This document shows positions 9,398 to 18,057 of a stretch of DNA of 64,000 nt, in pieces; within the stretch, counting starts at the first letter, position 1, and each line of letters opens with the position of its first letter. The notes under the pieces are model-generated. The model was not told where the DNA came from, ran no database searches, and saw only the letters and a program-made list of their open reading frames with translations. Origin of the DNA: Pseudomonas sp. Root562 (GTDB lineage Bacteria > Pseudomonadota > Gammaproteobacteria > Pseudomonadales > Pseudomonadaceae); assembly GCF_001427125.1 (NCBI RefSeq), contig NZ_LMGK01000012.1, positions 365,430 through 429,429 on the forward strand, written 5' to 3'. A program made the translations under genes and the position numbers.

Positions 9398-10327
9398 ATG
9401 ACTCTTACAGAATTACGCTACATCGTTACCCTCGCCCAAGAGCAGCACTTCGGCCACGCGGCCGAGCGTTGCCACGTCAGCCAACCGACCCTGTCGGTGG
9501 GCGTGAAAAAGCTTGAAGACGAACTCGGTGTGCTGATTTTCGAGCGCAGCAAAAGCGCCGTGCGCCTGACCCCGGTTGGCGAAGGCATTGTGGCTCAGGC
9601 CCAAAAGGTACTGGAACAAGCCCAGGGCATTCGCGAACTGGCACAAGCCGGCAAAAACCAGCTGACCGCGCCGTTGAAAGTCGGTGCGATCTACACCGTT
9701 GGCCCATACCTGTTCCCGCACCTGATCCCGCAACTGCACCGGGTCGCCCCGCAGATGCCGTTGTACATCGAAGAAAATTTCACCCACGTCCTGCGCGACA
9801 AGCTGCGCAACGGCGAACTCGACGCGATCATCATCGCGTTGCCGTTCAGCGAAGCCGACGTGCTGACGTTGCAGCTTTATGACGAACCGTTTTATGTCTT
9901 GATGCCGGCCCAGCACCCATGGACGCAAAAAGAATCCATCGACGCCAGCCTGCTCAACGACAAGAGCCTGCTGCTGCTCGGTGAAGGCCACTGCTTCCGT
10001 GATCAAGTGCTGGAGGCCTGCCCGACCCTGACCAAGGGCAACGACGGTGCCAAGCACACCACGGTCGAATCCAGCTCGCTGGAAACCATCCGTCACATGG
10101 TTGCATCCGGTCTCGGCATCTCGATCCTGCCGTTGTCGGCAGTCGACAGTCACCACTACGCCCCCGGGGTGATCGAAGTTCGACCGCTGTCAGCTCCGGT
10201 GCCTTTCCGCACCGTGGCCATTGCCTGGCGCGCGAGCTTCCCGCGTCCGAAGGCCATCGAGATTCTCGCTGACTCCATTCGCCTGTGCTCGGTGGCTAAA
10301 CCCGCTGCACCGGTAACGGCCGGTTAA
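9398..10327 (+). CDS. oxyR: Hydrogen peroxide-sensing regulator OxyR
   Basis: A 309-residue LysR-type regulator. The N-terminal winged helix-turn-helix (MTLTELRYIVTLAQEQHFGH, AAERCHVSQPTLS) is followed by the LysR substrate-binding domain. The redox cysteines sit at the same positions as in E. coli OxyR: C199 (GEGHCFRDQ) and C208 (LEACPT). A disulfide between them on peroxide exposure activates catalase and peroxiredoxin genes. recG follows 9 bases downstream, a conserved Pseudomonas pairing. Confidence 0.97.
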   Translation: MTLTELRYIVTLAQEQHFGHAAERCHVSQPTLSVGVKKLEDELGVLIFERSKSAVRLTPVGEGIVAQAQKVLEQAQGIRELAQAGKNQLTAPLKVGAIYTVGPYLFPHLIPQLHRVAPQMPLYIEENFTHVLRDKLRNGELDAIIIALPFSEADVLTLQLYDEPFYVLMPAQHPWTQKESIDASLLNDKSLLLLGEGHCFRDQVLEACPTLTKGNDGAKHTTVESSSLETIRHMVASGLGISILPLSAVDSHHYAPGVIEVRPLSAPVPFRTVAIAWRASFPRPKAIEILADSIRLCSVAKPAAPVTAG

Positions 10328-10336
10328 GCCAACGCC

Positions 10337-12412
10337 ATGACCGAGTTGTCGCAAGTGTCGGTGACGGCACTCAAGGGTGTCGGTGAAGCCATGGCCGAAA
10401 AGCTGGCCAAGGTCGGTCTGGAGAATCTTCAGGACGTGCTGTTTCACCTGCCGTTGCGCTACCAGGATCGCACCCGCGTGGTGCCGATCGGTGCATTGCG
10501 CCCGGGCCAGGATGCGGTGGTCGAAGGCACCGTGAGCGGCGCCGACGTGGTCATGGGCCGCCGTCGCAGCCTGGTGGTGCGCCTGCAGGACGGCACCGGT
10601 GGGCTCAGCCTGCGCTTCTACCATTTCAGCAATGCGCAAAAAGAAGGCCTTAAACGCGGTACTCGGGTTCGCTGTTACGGCGAAGCACGCCCCGGCGCAT
10701 CGGGACTGGAAATTTATCACCCGGAGTACCGCGCCATCACCGGCGACGAACCGCCGCCCGTGGACGAGACACTCACGCCGGTCTACCCGCTCACCGAGGG
10801 CCTGACGCAGCAACGTTTGCGTCAACTGTGCATGCAAACCCTGACCTTGCTCGGCCCCAGCAGCCTGCCCGACTGGCTGCCCAACGAACTGGCCCGGGAC
10901 TATCAACTGGCGCCACTGGCCGACGCGATCCGCTACCTGCACAACCCACCGGCCGATGCCGATGTCGACGAACTCGCCCTCGGTCATCACTGGGCGCAGC
11001 ACCGCCTGGCCTTTGAAGAACTGCTGACCCATCAACTGTCCCAGCAACGTCTGCGCGAAAGCATGCGTGCGCTGCGAGCGCCAGCGATGCCCAAAGCCAC
11101 CCGGCTGCCCGCCAGATACCTGGCCAACCTCGGCTTCAATCCCACCGGCGCGCAGCAGCGGGTCGGCAACGAAATCGCCTACGACCTCAGTCAGCACGAG
11201 CCGATGTTGCGGCTGATTCAGGGTGACGTCGGCGCGGGTAAAACCGTGGTCGCCGCCCTCGCTGCGCTGCAAGCCCTGGAAGCGGGTTATCAGGTCGCGT
11301 TGATGGCGCCCACCGAGATTCTTGCCGAGCAACACTTCATCACCTTCAAGCGCTGGCTCGAACCGCTGGGCATCGAAGTCGCATGGCTGGCCGGCAAGCT
11401 CAAGGGCAAAAACCGCGTCGCCGCGCTGGAACAAATCGCCAATGGCGCGCCGATGGTGGTCGGCACTCACGCCCTGTTTCAGGACGAAGTGCAGTTCAAG
11501 AACCTGGCGCTAGTGATCATCGACGAGCAACACCGCTTCGGCGTACAACAGCGCCTTGCCTTGCGGCAGAAAGGCGTCGGCGGGCGGATGTGCCCGCATC
11601 AATTGATCATGACCGCCACGCCGATCCCGCGCACGCTGGCCATGAGCGCCTACGCCGACCTCGACACTTCGATCCTCGACGAATTGCCGCCCGGTCGAAC
11701 TCCGGTCAACACCGTATTGATCACCGATACCCGCCGCGTCGAAGTCATCGAACGGGTGCGCAGCGCTTGTGCCGAAGGGCGTCAGGCCTATTGGGTGTGC
11801 ACGCTGATCGAAGAATCCGAAGAGCTGACCTGCCAAGCCGCTGAAACCACCTACGAGGACCTGACTGCCGCGCTCGGTGAGCTGAAGGTCGGCTTGATTC
11901 ACGGCCGCATGAAGCCGCTGGAAAAAGCCGCAGTGATGGCCGAGTTCAAGGCCGGCAACCTGCAACTGCTGGTGGCCACTACCGTTATCGAAGTCGGCGT
12001 GGACGTGCCCAACGCCAGCCTGATGATCATCGAAAACCCTGAGCGCCTGGGCCTTGCACAACTGCACCAATTGCGCGGCCGCGTGGGCCGAGGCAGCGCG
12101 GCCAGCCATTGTGTTTTGCTCTACCATCCGCCGCTGTCACAGATCGGGCGCCAGCGCCTGGGCATCATGCGCGAAACCAACGACGGCTTTGTCATCGCCG
12201 AAAAAGACCTCGAACTGCGCGGGCCTGGCGAAATGCTCGGCACGCGGCAGACGGGCCTGCTGCAATTCAAGGTCGCCGACCTGATGCGCGATGCCGACTT
12301 GCTACCCGCGGTGCGCGATGCCGCTCAAGCCCTGCTGGAACGCTGGCCCGACCATGTCAGCCCGCTCCTCGACCGCTGGCTGCGTCACGGGCAGCAATAC
12401 GGCCAAGTGTGA
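10337..12412 (+). CDS. recG: ATP-dependent DNA helicase RecG
   Basis: A 691-residue SF2 helicase that remodels stalled forks and branched recombination intermediates. The N-terminal wedge/OB-fold region (residues about 1-170) is followed by helicase motifs: Walker A GDVGAGKTVVA, DEQH box (IIDEQHRFGVQQR), motif III TATPIPRTLA, and motif VI near QLRGRVGRG. The conserved LRGPGEMLGTRQTG segment lies near the C-terminus. Full length. It is probably cotranscribed with oxyR. Confidence 0.97.
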   Translation: MTELSQVSVTALKGVGEAMAEKLAKVGLENLQDVLFHLPLRYQDRTRVVPIGALRPGQDAVVEGTVSGADVVMGRRRSLVVRLQDGTGGLSLRFYHFSNAQKEGLKRGTRVRCYGEARPGASGLEIYHPEYRAITGDEPPPVDETLTPVYPLTEGLTQQRLRQLCMQTLTLLGPSSLPDWLPNELARDYQLAPLADAIRYLHNPPADADVDELALGHHWAQHRLAFEELLTHQLSQQRLRESMRALRAPAMPKATRLPARYLANLGFNPTGAQQRVGNEIAYDLSQHEPMLRLIQGDVGAGKTVVAALAALQALEAGYQVALMAPTEILAEQHFITFKRWLEPLGIEVAWLAGKLKGKNRVAALEQIANGAPMVVGTHALFQDEVQFKNLALVIIDEQHRFGVQQRLALRQKGVGGRMCPHQLIMTATPIPRTLAMSAYADLDTSILDELPPGRTPVNTVLITDTRRVEVIERVRSACAEGRQAYWVCTLIEESEELTCQAAETTYEDLTAALGELKVGLIHGRMKPLEKAAVMAEFKAGNLQLLVATTVIEVGVDVPNASLMIIENPERLGLAQLHQLRGRVGRGSAASHCVLLYHPPLSQIGRQRLGIMRETNDGFVIAEKDLELRGPGEMLGTRQTGLLQFKVADLMRDADLLPAVRDAAQALLERWPDHVSPLLDRWLRHGQQYGQV

Positions 12413-12490
12413 GCACCGTCGCAGTTTCTATCAGCTCGTTCCTACAGAGCTGGTTATACTCCTGCAATTGTTTTGAACTGGATCCAGACC

Positions 12491-13891
12491 ATGACCGACG
12501 CAGCCCTCGCTCCCGAACTTCCGCACGCACCGTCGGTTATACGGATGCTGCTAGGCAAGCTGGGCATTGCCTATGAAGAGGTCCTGGACCATCACGGCCT
12601 GAATCCGGCGCGCAAGGTGCAAGCCGTCCTGCTCGATGACGCCGTTGGCACGCTGATGGTGCTGTTTGCGCAAAATCAGTTGCTCGACCTCAATCGCCTT
12701 ACCGAACTCACCGGTCGCCGCCTCACGGCCGTACCGACTGAGCGCCTGGAAAAAATGCTCGGCAAACACAGCCTGAGCCTGCTGCCAGGCCTGCCATCAC
12801 TGACTACCTCGCCCTGCCTGTACGAAGAAAGCTTGCTGCGTGAGCCGAGCCTGCTGGTCAATTCCGGCGAGCCGGGCGTGTTGCTGGAGATCTCCAGCGA
12901 AGCGTTCAAATCCATGCTCAGCAAAGCCAGCGCCGCCAACTTCGGCGAAGCGCTGACCAGCATCCGCCCGAACCTCGACCGCCCCGACGATGACCGCGAG
13001 GAAATCACCCAGGCCGTTCAAGCGTTCACCGCGCGACGCATCCAGCAACGCCTGGAAGCGACCATCGAAATTCCGCCACTGGCCGAAACCGCGCAAAAAA
13101 TCATCAAGCTGCGCGTCGACCCCAACGCCACCATCGACGACATCACCGGCGTGGTCGAAACCGACCCGGCACTGGCCGCGCAAGTCGTGAGCTGGGCGGC
13201 CTCGCCGTACTACGCCTCGCCGGGCAAGATTCGTTCGGTAGAAGACGCCATCGTCCGGGTACTGGGTTTCGATCTGGTGATCAACCTGGCGCTGGGCCTG
13301 GCCCTGGGCAAAACCCTGAGCCTGCCCAAAGATCGTCCGCAACACAGCACGCCGTACTGGCAGCAATCGATCTACACCGCCGCCGTCATCGAAGGCCTGA
13401 CCCGCGCCATGCCACGCGCCCAGCGCCCGGAAGCCGGCCTGACCTACCTGGCCGGCCTGCTGCACAACTTCGGCTACCTACTGCTGGCCCACGTGTTCCC
13501 GCCGCACTTTTCGCTGATCTGCCGTCACCTGGAGGTCAACCCGCACCTGTGCCACAGCTACATCGAACAACACCTGCTGGGCATCAGCCGTGAACAGATC
13601 GGCTCGTGGCTGATGCGCTATTGGGACATGCCCGAAGAACTGGCCACCGCGCTACGCTTCCAGCACGACCCGGCCTACGACGGCAACTACGCCGAGTACC
13701 CGAACCTGGTGTGCCTGGCAGTACGCCTGCTGCGCAGCCGCGGCATCGGCTCCGGCCCCGACGAAGACATCCCCGAAGCCCTGCTCGAACGCCTCGGCCT
13801 GAGCCGCGACAAGGCCAACGACGTGGTCAGCAAAGTCCTCGAAGCCGAAGTGCTGCTGCGCGAACTGGCCTCGCAATTTTCCCAGCCTTAA
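12491..13891 (+). CDS. YbaK-like deacylase domain fused to HDOD domain
   Basis: A 466-residue protein. Residues about 12-150 resemble the YbaK/EbsC (aminoacyl-tRNA deacylase) fold; residues about 195-400 form an HDOD domain with IPPLAETAQKIIKLRVDPNA and VEDAIVRVLGFDLVINLALG. In the degenerate HD region the text reads LLHNFGYLLL, lacking a full metal-binding HD pair, as is usual for HDOD signalling domains. The ATG at 12491 is preferred over one at 12473 because it matches the usual MTDAA-type start. Its function is unknown; HDOD proteins often act in signalling networks. The recG neighbour is conserved in pseudomonads. Confidence 0.85.
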   Translation: MTDAALAPELPHAPSVIRMLLGKLGIAYEEVLDHHGLNPARKVQAVLLDDAVGTLMVLFAQNQLLDLNRLTELTGRRLTAVPTERLEKMLGKHSLSLLPGLPSLTTSPCLYEESLLREPSLLVNSGEPGVLLEISSEAFKSMLSKASAANFGEALTSIRPNLDRPDDDREEITQAVQAFTARRIQQRLEATIEIPPLAETAQKIIKLRVDPNATIDDITGVVETDPALAAQVVSWAASPYYASPGKIRSVEDAIVRVLGFDLVINLALGLALGKTLSLPKDRPQHSTPYWQQSIYTAAVIEGLTRAMPRAQRPEAGLTYLAGLLHNFGYLLLAHVFPPHFSLICRHLEVNPHLCHSYIEQHLLGISREQIGSWLMRYWDMPEELATALRFQHDPAYDGNYAEYPNLVCLAVRLLRSRGIGSGPDEDIPEALLERLGLSRDKANDVVSKVLEAEVLLRELASQFSQP

Positions 13892-13914
13892 AAGCTACGG
13901 GGGCAAGCCACGCG

Positions 13915-13942
13915 CCCACAGGATTTGCGCAGTGCCTGTGGG
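13915..13942. repeat. Short palindrome
   Basis: CCCACAGG (13915-13922) and CCTGTGGG (13935-13942) form an inverted repeat with a 12-base loop in the convergent gap before the CGNR gene. It resembles the GTGGGAGC class of Pseudomonas REP sequences and may terminate transcription. Confidence 0.55.
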
Positions 13943-14010
13943 AGCGACAGTCTTCACCGTTGCCCAATGGGTCGGACAGCATCTGCACTGATCGGACAGC
14001 CTCGCCAACT

Positions 14011-14595
14011 TCAGTCCGCTCCCCCCTGACGCCGCTTGCGGAACTCGGCGACCTTATGCCGGTTTCCGCACAGCGCCATGCTGCACCAGCGTCGTTTGTG
14101 CGACTTAGTGCGGTCGTAAAACATCAATGAACAGTCCGCGCTTTCGCATTTGCGCACGAGGCTGAAATCACCTTCGGCCAGCAGCTCGGCGGCGGTGTAG
14201 GCCAGGCGGCCAAGGCGTTGGTTAGTGGCGTCAGCCTGTCGGAAGCGATCGAGCAGCGGGACGCCCGCTTCCTCCCAGACCAGTTGCGGCACCGCTTGCA
14301 GCAGAAAGGTATTGAGTGCCGACGGGTCCGCCACGCGATTCTCCCGGCGAGCGGCGAGCAGGTCTTCGATGCAGTCGCGCAACGTGCGCAATCGGGCGAG
14401 CAATTGCCCGTCACCCACCACCATCTCATCCGCCGGTCCGAAGCCGATCTGCTCCAGCCACTGCGCCGCGTCGGCATCGCTGGTCAGCAGATCGCGGCGC
14501 TGACCGTCGACCATCATTTGTGTGTTCAACAGGTCCAGCGCCGGATGGTCGGCCAGTATCAGGGGTGTGGGCGGTTCGATGGGGGAGGCGGTCAT
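14011..14595 (-). CDS. CGNR zinc-finger/ABATE domain transcriptional regulator
   Basis: A 194-residue protein of the ABATE plus zf-CGNR family (formerly DUF1470). The C-terminal finger has C150, C155, C171 and C176, ending in the CGNR motif at 176-179, followed by a basic stretch (KVAEFRKRRQ). The N-terminal ABATE domain is thought to bind a ligand. The protein is divergent from an alpha/beta hydrolase and the region between them carries repeated motifs (see 14625-14714). The inference is that it regulates itself and the hydrolase. Confidence 0.9.
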   Translation of the reverse strand: MTASPIEPPTPLILADHPALDLLNTQMMVDGQRRDLLTSDADAAQWLEQIGFGPADEMVVGDGQLLARLRTLRDCIEDLLAARRENRVADPSALNTFLLQAVPQLVWEEAGVPLLDRFRQADATNQRLGRLAYTAAELLAEGDFSLVRKCESADCSLMFYDRTKSHKRRWCSMALCGNRHKVAEFRKRRQGGAD

Positions 14596-14624
14596 GACAA
14601 TGTCCGGTTGAGCCGATGCGCAGA

Positions 14625-14714
14625 TTGTAACCTATAAAAATTATTTGACTAGTTACATGCCTTGTGCAGAATACATTCGGGCAACCGGTAAAATTCAATT
14701 TGACAAGTTACATG
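14625..14714. promoter_or_regulatory. Divergent promoter region with repeated operator-like motifs
   Basis: Two direct repeats, TTTGAC(T/A)AGTTACATG at 14644-14659 and 14699-14714, are 55 bases apart. An inverted related site reads AGGTTACAAT on the minus strand (about 14634-14625). The minus-strand promoter for the CGNR gene looks like TAGTCA-17 bp-TACAAT. Its -35 lies in one repeat and its -10 in the inverted copy. The second direct repeat sits just upstream of the hydrolase ribosome binding site. The repeats are seen; operator function is inference. Confidence 0.55.
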
Positions 14715-14725
14715 AGGGCAAAGCC

Positions 14726-15607
14726 ATGACCGTGTCTCAACATATCCAGGTTGCCTACAAATCCGTCGAAGCCGATGGCGTCGAGGTTTTCTACCGAGAA
14801 GCGGGCGCTCCGGATGCACCAGTGCTGCTGCTGTTGCACGGATTCCCCAGCTCGTCGCACCAGTTCCGCGACCTGATCCCGCTGCTGGCGGACAAGTACC
14901 GGCTGATCGCGCCGGATCTGCCGGGATTCGGCTTCACCGAGGTTCCGGCGCAGCGCAATTACCGCTACACCTTCGATGCCATCGGCGAGACGATTCGCCA
15001 GTTTGTCGATGTGCTGGAACTCAATCGTTATGCGATGTACTTCTTCGACTACGGCGCGCCTACCGGCCTGCGCCTGGCACTGGCCTATCCGGAGCGGGTG
15101 AGCGCGATTGTTTCGCAGAACGGCAATGCCTATCTCGAAGGTCTGGGGGAGGCTTGGGCACCGATCCGCAAGTATTGGGCAGACCCGTCGCCGACCAATC
15201 GGCAGGTGATCAACGATGCCATCCTGCATCTGGAAGGCACCCGCTGGCAGTACGTGGAAGGGGTGAGCAATCCGGATCTCATCGCCCCCGAGGCTTACTA
15301 TCTGGACGCGCTGTTGCTGGAACGGCCGGGTAACAAAGACATTCAGTTGGACCTGTTCTACGACTACCAGAACAACCTGAAGCTGTATCCGGCGTTTCAA
15401 CAGTTCTTCCGCGATACAAAGTTGCCGACGTTGGCGATCTGGGGCAAGGGCGACCCGTTCTTCATTCCGCCAGGGGCTGAGGCCTACACGCGCGACAATC
15501 CGAATGCGGTGGTGGAGTTGCTGGATACGGGTCACTTTGCGCTAGAGACCCATGTCAAACATATCGCTCAGCGAATTGTTGAAGTAGTGGGCAACCACAT
15601 CAATTGA
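14726..15607 (+). CDS. Alpha/beta hydrolase, haloalkane dehalogenase/epoxide hydrolase-like
   Basis: A 293-residue alpha/beta-fold hydrolase. The oxyanion motif HGFPSSSHQFRD begins at H38. The nucleophile-elbow region reads YFFDYGAPTG, placing aspartate D108 where epoxide hydrolases and haloalkane dehalogenases have their nucleophile, rather than a serine. The general base is probably the His in DTGHFALE near the C-terminus. The ATG at 14726 has an upstream GAGGGC; earlier in-frame ATGs lie in the operator-repeat region. The substrate is unknown. It is paired with the divergent CGNR regulator. Confidence 0.85.
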   Translation: MTVSQHIQVAYKSVEADGVEVFYREAGAPDAPVLLLLHGFPSSSHQFRDLIPLLADKYRLIAPDLPGFGFTEVPAQRNYRYTFDAIGETIRQFVDVLELNRYAMYFFDYGAPTGLRLALAYPERVSAIVSQNGNAYLEGLGEAWAPIRKYWADPSPTNRQVINDAILHLEGTRWQYVEGVSNPDLIAPEAYYLDALLLERPGNKDIQLDLFYDYQNNLKLYPAFQQFFRDTKLPTLAIWGKGDPFFIPPGAEAYTRDNPNAVVELLDTGHFALETHVKHIAQRIVEVVGNHIN

Positions 15608-15931
15608 GATGTGGACTGTCGACGCGCACCGTGGTGGGCGTCGGCAGTGTCTGTTGTCCAATGCATGACTGTGGGATCAAACGAAACGTATTACAGTGAG
15701 CATATTAATTCGGCAGACCTGTAACAGCCGCCCCCTCTCACGATAGTCGGCTTCTGGCCGATATCAGTCTCTGGTCAACGGCGGCTTTGATCGTGCTCGC
15801 GTCATGTCCACGGCTCGCACTGATGCGAGCGATTGTTCAGTTCGAACACCGATGGATGGACCAGGCGCTCGGACTACCCTCACGCATATTTCTCGCTGGA
15901 GCTACCCGCAAGACCTCAAGACCTTGTGCCT
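15608..15931. other. Intergenic region without a recognised feature
   Basis: This is 324 bases between the hydrolase and a convergent SCP2-like gene. I see no convincing gene, RNA or strong terminator. A few short GC-rich inverted repeats (for example around GCTCGC/GCGAGC at 15815-15832) are too weak to call. Confidence 0.5.
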
Positions 15932-16309
15932 TCAAGCCTTCGCCTTCTTCGGCCTCAAATACTTGGTCAGCCCCTGAAACCAGATCACCAGCGCCGGGTT
16001 GCCCTTGATCTGGATCGACTTGTCCTGAATACCTGTCATGAACGCCAACTGCTTGTTTTTCGCTTGCATCGTGGCGAAGCCGTAAGCAGCGTCTTTGAAG
16101 GCAATGGCGAAAGCAGGCTCGGCGTGCACACCCGATTGGCTGGTGATGCGCTGGTCCTTCACGCGGAAATGCCGCGCCACTTTCCCGTCCAGGGTCTGTA
16201 GTTGAAACACCAGTTCCTTGTCACCCAACTGCTGCTGAAACGCAGGATTGGTTCGGCTGGCCTTGCCCATCAACAAACCCATCATCCACAGCAGAAAACG
16301 AAATTTCAT
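15932..16309 (-). CDS. Small SCP2-like (sterol carrier fold) protein
   Basis: About 125 residues starting MKFRFLLWMMGLLMGKASR; an ATG two codons earlier (16315) is equally possible. The hydrophobic N-terminus is followed by segments resembling the SCP2 lipid-binding fold: LVFQLQTLDGKVARHF, FAIAFKDAAYGFATM and IQIKGNPALVIWFQGL. The protein ends in a basic tail (RPKKAKA). Conserved proteins of this kind occur in Pseudomonas without known function. It is on the same strand as the T6SS genes but about 120 bases beyond the last one, so T6SS membership is not implied. Confidence 0.7.
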   Translation of the reverse strand: MKFRFLLWMMGLLMGKASRTNPAFQQQLGDKELVFQLQTLDGKVARHFRVKDQRITSQSGVHAEPAFAIAFKDAAYGFATMQAKNKQLAFMTGIQDKSIQIKGNPALVIWFQGLTKYLRPKKAKA

Positions 16310-16429
16310 GCGCAAGCCTCAAAAGAAAAAATGAACGGCTGGCGCAGTGTAGCGATTTCGAGTGATAACGCCACTATCGCGATGAATTGCAAGAAGATCG
16401 CCCTATTTTTGGCGTTGATGACTACCAAG

Positions 16430-17332
16430 TCATTGGCGGAACCCTTTGAAAAACTTTCCTCTCCACGCCGGTAAAAACGTTGAATCACGGGCACCAGCAA
16501 AGGCCTGTCGCAGTTGAGACACCGATAGAGGGCGTTGCGAAGGGTCGAGATCCAATGCTGTTTTCAGGGAGGTCCAACACTGTCTGGGCAGATGCCTGGT
16601 ACTCAGAGGCTCGATTTTCAAACCCGCATCACGGGCTTGATTTGAAGGCACTCGACGCAAAGGGTGCTTGCCACATGCCAGTTCATAGATCACGCACGCC
16701 ACCGAGTAGACGTCGGCGCTGACCGTCAGTGGTGAGCCATCCAGCAATTCCGGGGCAGCATAACCAAGGGTCCAGGCATGCAAGCAATGACGGCTCAGTT
16801 TTGGTAGACCGGGCAATATACCCTCCTCGGCCAACCCCAAACCGAAATCGAATAACCGAACGCCTTCCTCGCTGAGCATCACATTGCTCGGCTTGATATC
16901 ACCGTGAAGCACGCCACGACTGTGGGCATGGGCTAATGCATCAAGCAATTGAAGCGCGATGCCTTGCAGCTCTGACCACGGCAATCCCAAGGGGCGCTCG
17001 CAAAGCAATTTATCAAGGGTCAGGCCACGCATCAGCTCCATCGTAATGAAAGCCCTTTTTTGCCGGGTATCCACCTCGAAACTGAACAAACGGGGCACAT
17101 TGGGGTGTTGCACACGCCGGGTCAGGGCAAACTCACTGAAAAGCAGGGCACTGGCGTCCAGGCAATCGGCATATTCATCGCTGAGCATTTTCAGCGCGAC
17201 ATGGGGCTCGGGATCACCGAACTGTTCCTGCAACAAATCCCGTGCGCGATACACCACCCCCATCCCGCCGGCACCGATCAGACGTTCGAGGTAATATCGC
17301 CCGCCCAGCATATTCTCCCCGACCTCGTTCAT
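16430..17332 (-). CDS. stk1: T6SS serine/threonine protein kinase Stk1
   Basis: A 300-residue Hanks-type kinase, the last gene of the T6SS operon. The glycine loop GAGGMG is at residues 20-25 and the ATP lysine is K48 (VALKML). The catalytic loop is HGDIKPSN at 143-150, the DFG is at 162-164, and an APE-like AAPELLDG follows. The catalytic HRD is HGD here, so this is a non-RD kinase. No transmembrane segment or sensor domain follows, unlike larger PpkA proteins. With Stp1 and Fha it probably forms the phosphorylation switch for T6SS assembly. The order equals stp1-stk1 of P. aeruginosa HSI-II. It overlaps stp1 by four bases. Confidence 0.9.
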   Translation of the reverse strand: MNEVGENMLGGRYYLERLIGAGGMGVVYRARDLLQEQFGDPEPHVALKMLSDEYADCLDASALLFSEFALTRRVQHPNVPRLFSFEVDTRQKRAFITMELMRGLTLDKLLCERPLGLPWSELQGIALQLLDALAHAHSRGVLHGDIKPSNVMLSEEGVRLFDFGLGLAEEGILPGLPKLSRHCLHAWTLGYAAPELLDGSPLTVSADVYSVACVIYELACGKHPLRRVPSNQARDAGLKIEPLSTRHLPRQCWTSLKTALDLDPSQRPLSVSQLRQAFAGARDSTFLPAWRGKFFKGFRQ

Positions 17333-18057
17333 TGGCGAATAACCACGCCGGTCAGGTTGTCCCGTGCCGGACCGTCTAACACATGCTCGAACAAGTGCGC
17401 CAACGCGGCCCCCGGCGCGGGGCGATCCAAGGCACGGCCCAAGGTTTCACTGCTCAAGCCTTGATACAAACCGTCACTGCACAACAAAAACGCATCGGCG
17501 GGATGCACCACAAACTCCAGCACATCAAGGGTCAGATGCTCGCTGGCGCCTACTGCACGCGTCAACGCGGTCGAGTGTGGTTGAACCAAGGCCTGTCGGT
17601 CGTCCATTTTCTGTTCGTCGATCAGTTGCTGCCGCAGCGAATGGTCCTTGGTCAACTGATACAGCCGTTGCTCGCGCCACAAGTAACAACGACTGTCACC
17701 GGCCCAGATACAGACGGCGCGGGTGCCTTCGATCAGCAACGCCACCACGGTGCTGCCGATGGTGTCGTCATGTCGCCCGGCAATCACGGTCAACTCCTGA
17801 CTCAAGCGGCGATTGAGCCACAGCAGGCACTGACGTACTCCTTGGACCCGTTCCTCGAAATCGTTGCGCTCCGGCAATTCGGCGAGGCTGGCGACGATCA
17901 ACCGGCTGGCAATGTCACCCCGCTGATACCCGCCCATTCCATCCGCGACGACCCACAAACCCTTGTCCGGATCATCCAGGAAAGCATCTTCATTGCGCGC
18001 TCGGGTTTTCCCGGGATCGGTGCGCGCAACACTGCGCCAGACGCCACTCTTCGACAT
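17329..18057 (-). CDS. stp1: T6SS PP2C-type phosphatase Stp1
   Basis: A 242-residue PPM/PP2C phosphatase. Metal-binding motifs are visible: RNEDAF near residue 21, VADGMGGYQRGDIAS at 37-51, GDSRCYLW, LLCSDGLYQ and the C-terminal ARDNLTGVV. It would reverse phosphorylation by Stk1 on Fha or other T6SS parts. Its start overlaps the tssM stop (TGATG at 18059-18055), so translation is likely coupled. Confidence 0.92.
   Translation of the reverse strand: MSKSGVWRSVARTDPGKTRARNEDAFLDDPDKGLWVVADGMGGYQRGDIASRLIVASLAELPERNDFEERVQGVRQCLLWLNRRLSQELTVIAGRHDDTIGSTVVALLIEGTRAVCIWAGDSRCYLWREQRLYQLTKDHSLRQQLIDEQKMDDRQALVQPHSTALTRAVGASEHLTLDVLEFVVHPADAFLLCSDGLYQGLSSETLGRALDRPAPGAALAHLFEHVLDGPARDNLTGVVIRQ

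Noticed and set aside
12432..12460. Promoter before the YbaK-HDOD gene
   Set aside because: TATACT at 12455-12460 is a fair -10 but no -35 is found at the correct distance.
15787..16008. Small plus-strand open frame after the hydrolase
   Set aside because: It runs into the SCP2-like gene on the opposite strand and lacks a ribosome binding site or motif.
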